Shown here piece after piece: positions 1-8,298 of a DNA stretch of 64,000 nt. Made by a program: the position numbers and the translations under genes. Under the pieces are notes generated by a model. It saw only the letters and a list, made by a program, of their open reading frames with translations, had not been told where the DNA came from and made no database searches. The DNA comes from Bradyrhizobium australiense (GTDB lineage Bacteria > Pseudomonadota > Alphaproteobacteria > Rhizobiales > Xanthobacteraceae), in assembly GCF_013114825.1 (NCBI RefSeq), contig NZ_JAAVLX010000014.1:62001-126000 (forward strand), in the 5' to 3' direction. Within the stretch, counting starts at the first letter, position 1. Each line of letters begins with the position of its first letter.

Positions 1-1
1 C

Positions 2-451
2 AACGACCCGACCAAGACCCAGGAGGCGCGTTCGCCTGACGGCAGCATGAGCACGGTCGGCGACGTCGGCTATGTCGACGATGACGGGTTTCTCTACCTG
101 ACAGATCGCGCCACGTTCATGATTATCTCCGGTGGCGTGAACATCTACCCGCAGGAATGCGAAAACCTCCTGATCACCCACCCCAAGATCGCGGATGCGG
201 CGGTGTTCGGCGTGCCGAATCCCGATCTCGGGGAGGAGGTGAAGGCCGTGGTGCAACCGATGCCGGGCGTTTCGCCGGGACAGGAACTGGCCGACGAACT
301 GATCGCCTTCTGCAGCCAGTCGCTGTCGCGCCAGAAAGTGCCGCGCTCGATCGACTTCGAGGCCGAACTGCCGCGGCTGCCGACCGGCAAGCTCTACAAG
401 CGGCTGCTGCGCGATCGCTATTGGGGCAACAAGGCCTCGCGGATCGTGTGA
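2..451 (+). CDS. Acyl-CoA synthetase, C-terminal part (AMP-binding family)
   Basis: The reading frame is open from the first bases of the window, so this is the 3' end of a gene whose start lies outside. The visible 149 residues are the small C-terminal domain of an AMP-forming acyl-CoA synthetase. They include the hinge region (GDVGYVDDDGFLYLTDR), the conserved SGGVNIYP segment that precedes the C-terminal domain, and the terminal PTGKLYKR stretch, whose lysine is the adenylation-step catalytic residue in this superfamily. Such enzymes activate a carboxylic acid with ATP and CoA. The substrate cannot be read from this fragment. The downstream importer and the acyl-CoA carboxylase/dehydrogenase cluster suggest an acid catabolic neighbourhood (inference). 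Confidence 0.9.
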   Translation, partial: NDPTKTQEARSPDGSMSTVGDVGYVDDDGFLYLTDRATFMIISGGVNIYPQECENLLITHPKIADAAVFGVPNPDLGEEVKAVVQPMPGVSPGQELADELIAFCSQSLSRQKVPRSIDFEAELPRLPTGKLYKRLLRDRYWGNKASRIV

Positions 452-686
452 GCATGCCACGATGTGAGATGGTATCAAACCCGAACGTCGCGATGCCCTG
501 GTGGTGCGGTGCATCATCGGGTGGACATGTTAGCGCGAGCCGCAATATAGCGGCTGCTCCGCAACGAACCTGGCGCGTTCGCAGCGAACAGCCGAATTGG
601 CGCACATGTTCCCGCCGTGCGGATTTCGATTAGTCCGAATTGCCAATCCTCGCCTTGGCTTGGCCGGTTGCCCGAATGCTCCATCA

Positions 687-703
687 TGGTATCCTCGATA
701 CCA
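687..703. promoter_or_regulatory. Candidate operator dyad upstream of the ABC importer
   Basis: A perfect dyad, TGGTATC-CTC-GATACCA, ends 36 bases before the start codon of the binding-protein gene. A further TGGTATC half-site lies at 470-476. TGGT-n-ACCA symmetry is typical of GntR-family operators (family knowledge). No GntR gene is present in this window, so the regulator is unknown. The rest of 452-739 shows no gene I can support. Confidence 0.35.
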
Positions 704-739
704 ATCGGCCAGTTGAGACCGAAAAAAGTGGAGGGGACC

Positions 740-2335
740 ATGCGGAGCGTTCGTGCGCTTGCCGCCGCGGCGTTGTTATTGCTGCCGGCTTACGATGTTG
801 CGTCGGCGGGCGAGCCGAAACAGGGCGGCATCCTCCGCGTCTATCATCGCGACAGCCCCGGCAGCGCATCGATCCATGAAGGCGCGACCTATTCGATCAA
901 CGTTCCCTTCATGCCTGTTTTCAACAACCTCGTCATGTTCAAGCAGGACGTGGCGCAGAACAGCGTCGAGTCGATCGTCCCCGACCTCGCCGAAAGCTGG
1001 GCCTGGAGCAGCGACAACAAGAAGCTGACCTTCAAGCTGCGACAGGGCGTAAAATGGCATGACGGCAAGCCGTTCACCTCGGCCGACGTCAAATGCACCT
1101 TCGACATGCTGATGGGCAAGTCGCAGCAGAAGTTCCGGCAGAATCCGCGAAAGTCCTGGTATGACCAGGTCAACGAAGTGACCGTCAACGGCGATTTCGA
1201 AGCGTCGTTCGAATTGAAGCGGCCGCAGCCGGCCTTGCTGTCGCTGCTCGCCTCCGGCTACACGCCGGTCTATCCCTGCCACGTCTCTCCGGCCGAGATG
1301 CGCACCAAGCCGGTCGGCACCGGCCCGTTCAAGTTCGTCGAGTTCAAAGCCAACGAATCGATCAAGCTCACCAAAAATCCCGATTACTTCAAGAAGGGGC
1401 TGCCGCATCTCGACGGCATCGAGTTCACCATCATTCCCAACCGTTCGACGGCGATCCTCGGATTTGTCTCCGGGAAGTTCGACATGACCTTCCCGACGGA
1501 AGTGTCGATCCCGCTCTTGAAGGATGTCAAGGCGCAGGCGCCGAACGCGGTCTGCGTAGTCGAGCCGGTCAACGTCTCGACCAACATCATCGTCAACTCG
1601 TCTTCGCCGCCGTTTGACAATATCGACATTCGCCGCGCGCTCGCGCTGGCACTCGATCGCAAGGCGTTCATCTCGATCCTGTTTGAAGGGCAGGCGGATA
1701 TTGGCGGCACCATGCTTCCTGCGCCGGGTGGGCTGTGGGCGATGCCGAAGGAGATGCTGGAATCGATCCCGGGCTACGGCCCTGATATCAACGCCAACCG
1801 GGAGGAGGCGCGCAAGCTAATGCAGAAAGCGGGCTACGGGCCGGACAAACATCTCTCCGTCAAGGTCTCGACGCGCAACATTCCGGTTTACCGCGATCCA
1901 GCGGTGATCCTGATCGACCAGATGAAGAACATCTATATCGACGGCGAACTCGACGTCGTCGATACCGCGCAGTGGTTCCCGAAGGTCGCGCGCAAAGACT
2001 ACACGCTTGGCCTCAACCTCACCGGCAACGCCGTCGACGACCCCGACCAGTCGTTTTACGAGAATTATTCCTGCGGGTCGGAGCGCAACTACACTAACTA
2101 CTGCAACAAGGAAATCGAAAAACTGTTTGACCAGCAATCAGCCGAGACCGACAAGGAGAAGCGGAAGAAACTGGTCTGGGAGATCGACAAGAAGCTGCAG
2201 GAGGACGTGGCGCGGCCGATCATCTTCCACGCCCGCCAGGGCTCCTGCTGGCATCCTTACGTCAAGGGCATCACCATAATGGTGAACAGCTCCTATAACG
2301 GCTATCGTTACGAAGACGTCTGGATGGATAAGTAA
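740..2335 (+). CDS. ABC transporter substrate-binding protein, peptide/opine type (SBP_bac_5)
   Basis: This 531-residue periplasmic binding protein belongs to the DppA/OppA family and captures the solute for the adjacent permeases and ATPases. The start at 740 is preceded by the strong SD GGAGGGGA and followed by a signal peptide of about 23 residues (basic MRSVR, then an Ala/Leu core, cut near ASA). An in-frame ATG further upstream at 617 lacks these traits. The family signature region reads LAESWAWSSDNKKLTFKLR followed by VKWHDGKPFTSADV, and the length is normal. It is first in a five-gene plus-strand operon ending at 6225. The ligand could be a short peptide, an opine or another organic compound; the family does not settle this. 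Confidence 0.92.
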   Translation: MRSVRALAAAALLLLPAYDVASAGEPKQGGILRVYHRDSPGSASIHEGATYSINVPFMPVFNNLVMFKQDVAQNSVESIVPDLAESWAWSSDNKKLTFKLRQGVKWHDGKPFTSADVKCTFDMLMGKSQQKFRQNPRKSWYDQVNEVTVNGDFEASFELKRPQPALLSLLASGYTPVYPCHVSPAEMRTKPVGTGPFKFVEFKANESIKLTKNPDYFKKGLPHLDGIEFTIIPNRSTAILGFVSGKFDMTFPTEVSIPLLKDVKAQAPNAVCVVEPVNVSTNIIVNSSSPPFDNIDIRRALALALDRKAFISILFEGQADIGGTMLPAPGGLWAMPKEMLESIPGYGPDINANREEARKLMQKAGYGPDKHLSVKVSTRNIPVYRDPAVILIDQMKNIYIDGELDVVDTAQWFPKVARKDYTLGLNLTGNAVDDPDQSFYENYSCGSERNYTNYCNKEIEKLFDQQSAETDKEKRKKLVWEIDKKLQEDVARPIIFHARQGSCWHPYVKGITIMVNSSYNGYRYEDVWMDK

Positions 2336-2377
2336 CATCCAACCGAGAGAAGCCGATGGGTCAGGGAGAGTAGCCGG

Positions 2378-3325
2378 GTGTTTGCTTACATCGTGCGACG
2401 CCTCGCCTTGATGCTCGTGACCCTGATCGGGATCTCGATCATTATCTTCGTGTTGCTGCGCGTCGTGCCCGGCAACATCGTCGACATCCTGTTCGACGCC
2501 GCCGGCTTCGTCGATCCCACCGACAAGGCCAACCTCGAAAAGGAACTGGGTCTCAACCTGCCGATCTATCAGCAATATCTGAACTGGATCGGCGGACTGC
2601 TGCACGGCGATCTCGGCTATTCCTACGTCTCGGAAAAGCCGGCGCTGCAGGAGATCCTGCCGCGGATTCCGATCACCGCCCGGCTGGCGGCACTGGCGCT
2701 GTTGTTCTCCGCCTCGATCGGGATTCCCTTGGGCGTCCTCAGCGCAGTCCACCAAGGCTCGCGGCTGGATTATGCGCTGCGCGTCGTCAGCCTGAGCGGC
2801 CTGTCGCTGCCCTCGTTCTGGCTCGGGCTGCTGATCCTGATGGCGTCGGTCTCGCTGTTCGGCAGCATGCCCATCTACAACCCGAACCCGAAGACCTGGA
2901 CGGAGGCGTTAGCGATCTATGCCGTCCCGGCAATGGCCGTCGGCTTTCGCAGCGCCGCGCTGACGATGCGCATCACGCGCTCCTCGATGCTGGAAATCCT
3001 GCGGCAGGATTACATCCGCACCGCGCGCGCCAAGGGCGCCTCCGAGGCTTCGGTCAATTATCGCCACGCACTGAAGAACGCCATTCTGCCGGTCATTACC
3101 GTGATCGGCATCGAGGCGGCCTTCCTGATTGGCGGGCTGATCGTCACCGAAACCGTGTTCAATATTCCCGGCGTCGCCCGCTTCCTGGTCGAGGCGCTGC
3201 GCTGGCGCGACTATCCGATTGTGCAGAATCTCGTGATGCTGATCGCCGTGGTCGTGGTGGTCGCAAACTTCACCGTCGACATGCTTTACGCCGCGATCGA
3301 TCCGCGCATCCGGTATGGGGACTAG
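2378..3325 (+). CDS. ABC transporter permease (DppB-like)
   Basis: This 315-residue inner-membrane permease is the first of two for the importer. It begins at a GTG with MFAYIVRRLALMLVTLIG, the typical arginine-then-hydrophobic start of DppB/OppB proteins. About six membrane helices are visible. The cytoplasmic EAA coupling loop near residues 209-225 (RTARAKGASEASVNYRHALK) contacts the ATPases. It follows the binding-protein gene by 42 bases and overlaps the next permease gene, so it is part of the same operon. Confidence 0.92.
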   Translation: MFAYIVRRLALMLVTLIGISIIIFVLLRVVPGNIVDILFDAAGFVDPTDKANLEKELGLNLPIYQQYLNWIGGLLHGDLGYSYVSEKPALQEILPRIPITARLAALALLFSASIGIPLGVLSAVHQGSRLDYALRVVSLSGLSLPSFWLGLLILMASVSLFGSMPIYNPNPKTWTEALAIYAVPAMAVGFRSAALTMRITRSSMLEILRQDYIRTARAKGASEASVNYRHALKNAILPVITVIGIEAAFLIGGLIVTETVFNIPGVARFLVEALRWRDYPIVQNLVMLIAVVVVVANFTVDMLYAAIDPRIRYGD

Positions 3326-4223
3326 CCGTGTGACCACGATTAACTTCGAAAGCGAGTTGAGACGGGCCGGCGCCCATTCGACGCATGGCTGGCGCCGGCT
3401 GGTGTTCCTGGCACAACGCTATCTGCTCGGCACTGTCGGCCTCGTCATCATGGTGCTGTTCGTCTGGATGGCGATCTCGGCCGACCTGATCGCCCGCTAC
3501 GACCCGCTCAGTGTGGATTCCGCGCAGCGGCTGGCGGCACCGAGCGCGGCGCACTGGATGGGCACCGATTCATTCGGCCGCGACGTCTGGAGCCGGATCA
3601 TTCACGGCGCGCGCATCTCGCTCGCCGTCGGCATCGGCGCTACCGCATTGGGATCGACGATCGGCGTGATCGTCGGCCTCGTATCGGGCTATCTGTCGGG
3701 CTGGGTCGATCTGTTGTTCCAGCGCATCACCGACATCCTGCAGGCGCTTCCCTTGTTGGTGCTCGCGCTGGTGATGACGGCGGCGCTGGGGCCATCGCTG
3801 CCGAACGTGATCATTGCGATTGCAATTCCGCTAATCCCGACCGTCGCCCGTGTGATCCGCGCCAACACGCTGGCGCTGCGCGAATTGCCGTTCGTTGAAG
3901 CCGCCAAATCGATCGGCATGAGCGAGACCCGCATCGCGCTGCGCCACGTTCTGCCGAACACGCTCGCGCCCTTGATCGTGCTGGCGACCGCGCAGCTCGG
4001 TTCCACCATCCTCACCGAGGCTTCCCTGTCTTTTCTCGGGCTCGGTATTCCCGAGCCCTATCCCTCCTGGGGGCGCATGCTATCGGAATCGGCCGCCGAA
4101 TATGTCCGCGTTGCGCCGTGGCTCGTGATCTTCCCGGGCGTAGCGATCAGTCTTGCGGTGTTCGGCACCAATCTGTTCGGCGACGCGCTCCGTGACATAC
4201 TCGACCCGAGGCAGAGCGGCTGA
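3315..4223 (+). CDS. ABC transporter permease (DppC-like)
   Basis: This is the 302-residue second permease of the importer, of the DppC/OppC type. It has a hydrophilic N-terminal tail of about 30 residues, a first membrane helix (YLLGTVGLVIMVLFVWMAI), the conserved MGTDSFGRDVWSRIIHGAR segment and a C-terminal EAA loop (EAAKSIGMSETRIALRHVLP). The ATG at 3315 overlaps the preceding gene by 11 bases. An in-frame GTG at 3330, after that gene's stop, is an alternative start. It ends in a TGATG overlap with the first ATPase gene, implying translational coupling. Confidence 0.92.
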   Translation: MGTSRVTTINFESELRRAGAHSTHGWRRLVFLAQRYLLGTVGLVIMVLFVWMAISADLIARYDPLSVDSAQRLAAPSAAHWMGTDSFGRDVWSRIIHGARISLAVGIGATALGSTIGVIVGLVSGYLSGWVDLLFQRITDILQALPLLVLALVMTAALGPSLPNVIIAIAIPLIPTVARVIRANTLALRELPFVEAAKSIGMSETRIALRHVLPNTLAPLIVLATAQLGSTILTEASLSFLGLGIPEPYPSWGRMLSESAAEYVRVAPWLVIFPGVAISLAVFGTNLFGDALRDILDPRQSG

Positions 4224-5236
4224 TGAGCGAGGCGCGTAAGGACGACACTATCCTCGAAGTGAAGAACCTGCAGACGGTGTTTTTCACCAACTCGGGGCTG
4301 TTCCGCGCGGTCGACAATGTGTCATTTTCCGTCCGCCGCGGCGAGACGCTGGCGATCGTCGGCGAATCCGGCTGCGGCAAGAGCGTGACCGCGCTGTCGG
4401 TGATGCGGCTGGTGCCGGATCCGCCGGGCCGCGTGGTCGGCGGCACGGTGACGCTGGAAGGAACCGACCTGCTCAGCCTCGAGGAGGCCGAGATGCGCCA
4501 GATCCGCGGCAATCGCATCTCGATGATTTTTCAGGAGCCGATGACCTCGCTCAATCCGGTGATGCGGATCGGCGACCAGATCACGGAGGTTCTCCGCCTG
4601 CACCAGGAGATGACCTCCAAGGAGGCCTGGACCAAGGCGGTCGAAATGCTCCGCCTCGTCCGCATTCCCGAGCCGGACCGCCGCGCGCAGGAATATCCGC
4701 ACCAGCTCTCCGGCGGCATGCGGCAGCGCGCGATGATCGCGATGGCGCTGGCCTGCCGGCCGGCGCTGTTGATCGCAGACGAACCCACCACCGCGCTCGA
4801 CGTGACGATCCAGGCGCAGATTCTGGCGCTGATCGTCGATCTGCAGAAGAGGCTCGGCACCGGCCTGATTCTGATCACCCACGATCTCGGCGTGGTGGCG
4901 CAGACGGCGCAGCGCGTCATCGTGATGTATGCCGGCAAGAAGGTCGAGGAAGCGACCGTCGAAGACCTGTTCGAGAATCCAAAACACCCCTATACGCGCG
5001 GACTGATGGCCTCGATGCCCGCGGTGATTTCCTTCGGCGCGAAAACCGATGCGCGGCTGAACGAAATTCCGGGCATGGTGCCATCGCTGACGAACCTGCC
5101 GCCGGGCTGTGCCTTTGCGCCGCGCTGCCGCCTCGCCATCGACCGCTGCCGCGCCGAATATCCGCCGCTGCAGGAGGTCGACGTCAATCATCTCGCGGCG
5201 TGCTGGCGCGCAACCGAATTGGTAGGCGCGCCATGA
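4223..5236 (+). CDS. ABC transporter ATP-binding protein (DppD-like)
   Basis: This is a 337-residue ATPase that powers the importer. Visible motifs are Walker A GESGCGKS, Q-loop MIFQEPMTSLNP, signature LSGGMRQR, Walker B LLIADEPTTALD and the H-loop histidine in LITHDLG. The C-terminal oligopeptide-type extension (NPKHPYTRGLMASMP, then a CAFAPRCRLAIDRC cysteine segment) marks it as a DppD/OppD ATPase rather than a sugar or amino-acid type. The start overlaps the DppC stop as TGATG, and the stop overlaps the next gene by four bases (ATGA). Confidence 0.94.
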   Translation: MSEARKDDTILEVKNLQTVFFTNSGLFRAVDNVSFSVRRGETLAIVGESGCGKSVTALSVMRLVPDPPGRVVGGTVTLEGTDLLSLEEAEMRQIRGNRISMIFQEPMTSLNPVMRIGDQITEVLRLHQEMTSKEAWTKAVEMLRLVRIPEPDRRAQEYPHQLSGGMRQRAMIAMALACRPALLIADEPTTALDVTIQAQILALIVDLQKRLGTGLILITHDLGVVAQTAQRVIVMYAGKKVEEATVEDLFENPKHPYTRGLMASMPAVISFGAKTDARLNEIPGMVPSLTNLPPGCAFAPRCRLAIDRCRAEYPPLQEVDVNHLAACWRATELVGAP

Positions 5237-6225
5237 CCGATCAACGCCCTCTTCTGGAGGTCACTGACCTCGTCAAACATTACGCCGTGCGCGGCGGCGT
5301 CCTGCGCCGGCGCGTTGGCACGGTGCATGCGGTCGACGGCGTCAGCTTCTCGGTCGCCAGAGGCGAGACGCTCGGGCTGGTCGGCGAATCCGGCTGCGGG
5401 AAATCGACGGTCGCGCGCAGCGTGCTGCGGCTGGTGGAGCCGTCCAGCGGCGCCATCAAGCTGAACGGCACCGATATCACCGGGCTGAGCAAGGCCGAGA
5501 TGCGCCCGCATCGTCGCTCGATGCAGATCGTGTTCCAGGACCCGTTCGCTTCGCTCAATCCGCGCATGACCGCGGGCGATATCGTCGGCGAGCCACTCAG
5601 CGTGCATGGGCTGGCGACCGGGCGTGCGCAGCAGGAACGCGTCGCCGAACTGTTCGCGCAGGTAGGCCTCAGGCCCGACCAGATGAAGAACTATCCGCAT
5701 CAATTTTCCGGCGGACAGCGGCAGCGCATCTGCATTGCCCGCGCGCTGTCGCTCGGGCCGAGCCTGATCGTGTGCGACGAGCCGGTCTCGGCGCTCGACG
5801 TCTCGATCCAGGCGCAGGTCATCAATTTGTTGATCGACCTGCAGCGCAAGAACGATTTTTCCTACCTGTTCATCGCGCACGATCTCGCCGTCGTCGCCCA
5901 TATCAGCCACCGCGTCGCCGTGATGTATCTCGGCCGCATTGTCGAGATCGCAGACAAGACGGAATTGTTTGCGAACCCGCGTCATCCCTATACACAGGCA
6001 CTGCTGGCCTCAGTCCCGGTCGCCGATCCCAAGGCAAAGCGGCTCGCGCCGATGGTCGACGGCGACGTCCCGAGCCCGATCAACCCGCCCTCCGGGTGCG
6101 CCTTTCACACCCGCTGCCGCTATGTCATGGACCGCTGCAAGGTGGAGCGGCCGGCGCTGGTGGAAGCGGGTGAAGGGCATCAAGTGGCGTGTTGGTTGAA
6201 TGATGGGACGGGGCGGCCGGAATAG
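5233..6225 (+). CDS. ABC transporter ATP-binding protein (DppF-like)
   Basis: This 330-residue second ATPase pairs with the preceding one as a heterodimer. Motifs are Walker A GESGCGKS, Q-loop IVFQDPFASLNP, signature FSGGQRQR, Walker B LIVCDEPVSALD, and the C-terminal HPYTQALLASVP and CAFHTRC segments. The start at 5233 gives the usual MTDQRPLLEV beginning and a four-base overlap with the upstream stop; a longer in-frame start at 5200 would intrude into that gene. This is the last gene of the operon. A long hairpin just downstream probably ends transcription. Confidence 0.94.
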   Translation: MTDQRPLLEVTDLVKHYAVRGGVLRRRVGTVHAVDGVSFSVARGETLGLVGESGCGKSTVARSVLRLVEPSSGAIKLNGTDITGLSKAEMRPHRRSMQIVFQDPFASLNPRMTAGDIVGEPLSVHGLATGRAQQERVAELFAQVGLRPDQMKNYPHQFSGGQRQRICIARALSLGPSLIVCDEPVSALDVSIQAQVINLLIDLQRKNDFSYLFIAHDLAVVAHISHRVAVMYLGRIVEIADKTELFANPRHPYTQALLASVPVADPKAKRLAPMVDGDVPSPINPPSGCAFHTRCRYVMDRCKVERPALVEAGEGHQVACWLNDGTGRPE

Positions 6226-6237
6226 AATTCATAGGCT

Positions 6238-6309
6238 GGGCAAAGCGCAGCATGCCCACCATTTCACCCGCAGCAAGAATGGTGGGCGCGTCGCTATGCT
6301 CCTTTGCCC
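6238..6309. terminator. Hairpin between convergent genes, probable bidirectional terminator
   Basis: An inverted repeat fills the 96-base gap between the convergent ABC ATPase and carboxylase genes. The outer arms gggcaaag (6238-6245) and ctttgccc (6302-6309) pair. The inner arms gcccaccatt (6254-6263) and aatggtgggc (6278-6287) also pair. The sequence resembles a dispersed palindromic repeat that may act as a terminator for both strands (inference). Confidence 0.55.
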
Positions 6310-6321
6310 TACCCTGCGCAG

Positions 6322-8298
6322 TCACGCCGCCGCAATCTCCACGACGATCCTGCCGGTCGTCACCTGCTCGCCTTCGGCCACGTCGATCGACGAAACCGTG
6401 CCCGCAACGCCCGCTGTATGCACGTGCTCCATCTTCATCGCCTCCAGCGTCATCACGGGCTGGCCGGTGGCGACCTGCTCGCCCGGCTTGACCAGCACCG
6501 CCACCACGCGGCCGTTCATCGCCGCGCGGACCTTGCCGTCGCCACCGCTGGCAGCTGCAGAAGCCGGCGGTGCGAGCGTCAGATCGCGGGCAGCAACCGT
6601 GGTGCCACGATGCAGGATATAGAGCTGGTCGCCATCGCGCAGGAAACGCGCAGATTCCATTATGCCATCGGCGCGGAAGCGGATCACATCGCGGCCGAGG
6701 TCGTTGACCTCGAAACAATGTTCGTTGCCATCGAGGCTCGCGACATAGCTCCCTTCGCGGCTCCGAACGACATCAACCTCGAGCACGCCACTGCCGAGAT
6801 CGATCCGCATCGTCAGCGGAAATGTCGCAGCCAGACTGCGCCCTCCGCGCCAGGGCGGAGCATGCGGATTGGTAACGTATAGCAGCAATGCCGCCAGCGC
6901 ACCCTTCGTCTTGTCGTTCGCACATGACACCAACAATTCGTCGCGGTGATTACCGATGAAGGCCGTGGTCGCTTCGCCCTTCGCAAAGGCCGGATGGCGC
7001 AAACAGGAGATCAGAAATCCCTGATTGGTGGTGACACCGAATGCGGCCGTCTGCTCCAGGCCGCAGATCAACCGGCCCCGCGCCTCGTTGCGATCGGCGC
7101 CGTGGCCGATGATCTTGGCGATCATTGAATCATAGAACGGCGGAATCTCAGAGCCCGATTGCAACGCGTGCTCGACGCGAATGCCGTCGGGCATCTGCCA
7201 CAACGCCATTCGTCCCGATTGCGGCATGAAGTCACGGCCCGCGTCCTCCGAGCACAGCCGCACCTCGATGGCGTGGCCGGAGAATCTGACGTCCTCCTGC
7301 CTGAGTCCAAGCGGTTCGCCCGCGGCGATGCGCAACTGCAGTTCGACCAGATCGAGCCCGGTGATCGCCTCTGTGACGGGATGCTCGACCTGCAGCCGCG
7401 TGTTCATTTCCATGAAATAGAATTCGCCGCTCTCATCGAGCAGGAATTCCAGTGTCCCGGCGCCCTCATAGCCGATCGATTTGACGGCAGTGACCGCCAC
7501 GGCACCCATCCGCGTCCGCAATTCCGGCGTTACCTTCGGCGACGGCGCCTCCTCGATCACCTTCTGGTGCCGGCGCTGCACCGAGCAGTCGCGCTCGCCA
7601 AGATGAATGGCATTGCCGTAGCGATCGCCGAACACCTGGATCTCGATATGGCGGGGATCGACGATGGCACGCTCCAGGATCACCGTCGGATCGCCGAACG
7701 CGCCCAGCGCCTCCGACCTTGCGCTGCGCAGCGCATCGGGAAAGGCCGCGGAGTCCTCGACCAGCCGCATGCCGCGGCCGCCACCGCCAGCAACCGCCTT
7801 GATCATCACGGGGAAACCGATCTTCCTGGCCTCCGCCAGCATCACCGCGTCGCTCTGGTCCGCGCCCTGATAGCCGGGCACGACGGGCACGCCAGCCTCT
7901 CGCATGATGTCCTTGGCGCCAGCCTTGTTGCCCATCGCCCGGATCGCCTCGGGCGACGGGCCGATGAAGACCAGCCCGGCATCGCGGCAGGCTTGCGCGA
8001 AATCCTCGTTTTCCGCGAGGAAGCCATAGCCCGGATGCACCGCCCTGGCGCCAATGGCTTTGGCCGCAGCGATGATCGCGTCGATCCGCAGGTAGGATTG
8101 GGCCGGCAGAGCTTCGCCGATCCGCACCGCGGAATCGGCCTCGCGGACATGCAAGGCCTCGCGATCGGCATCGGAATAGACGGCGACCACGCCATAGCCG
8201 AGGCGGCGCGCGGTGCGCATGATCCGCAGCGCGATCTCGCCGCGGTTAGCGACGAGAATCTTGAAGAACGGCGTTCGCTTCATGCCTAGCCCGCTCAT
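6322..8298 (-). CDS. Acyl-CoA carboxylase biotin subunit (biotin carboxylase + BCCP)
   Basis: This 658-residue alpha subunit of a biotin-dependent acyl-CoA carboxylase (propionyl-, methylcrotonyl- or geranyl-CoA class) carboxylates biotin using ATP and bicarbonate. The biotin carboxylase N domain begins ILVANRGEIALRIMRTARR. The ATP-grasp glycine loop is KAVAGGGGRGMRLV, followed by the biotin carboxylase C domain. A C-terminal biotinyl domain carries EAMKM, with the biotinylated lysine at about residue 622. The start at 8298 overlaps the carboxyltransferase stop by four bases (ATGA); MKRTPFF at 8283 is an alternative. Co-translation with the CT gene supports a two-subunit enzyme. The acyl substrate is not determined by sequence. 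Confidence 0.93.
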   Translation of the reverse strand: MSGLGMKRTPFFKILVANRGEIALRIMRTARRLGYGVVAVYSDADREALHVREADSAVRIGEALPAQSYLRIDAIIAAAKAIGARAVHPGYGFLAENEDFAQACRDAGLVFIGPSPEAIRAMGNKAGAKDIMREAGVPVVPGYQGADQSDAVMLAEARKIGFPVMIKAVAGGGGRGMRLVEDSAAFPDALRSARSEALGAFGDPTVILERAIVDPRHIEIQVFGDRYGNAIHLGERDCSVQRRHQKVIEEAPSPKVTPELRTRMGAVAVTAVKSIGYEGAGTLEFLLDESGEFYFMEMNTRLQVEHPVTEAITGLDLVELQLRIAAGEPLGLRQEDVRFSGHAIEVRLCSEDAGRDFMPQSGRMALWQMPDGIRVEHALQSGSEIPPFYDSMIAKIIGHGADRNEARGRLICGLEQTAAFGVTTNQGFLISCLRHPAFAKGEATTAFIGNHRDELLVSCANDKTKGALAALLLYVTNPHAPPWRGGRSLAATFPLTMRIDLGSGVLEVDVVRSREGSYVASLDGNEHCFEVNDLGRDVIRFRADGIMESARFLRDGDQLYILHRGTTVAARDLTLAPPASAAASGGDGKVRAAMNGRVVAVLVKPGEQVATGQPVMTLEAMKMEHVHTAGVAGTVSSIDVAEGEQVTTGRIVVEIAAA

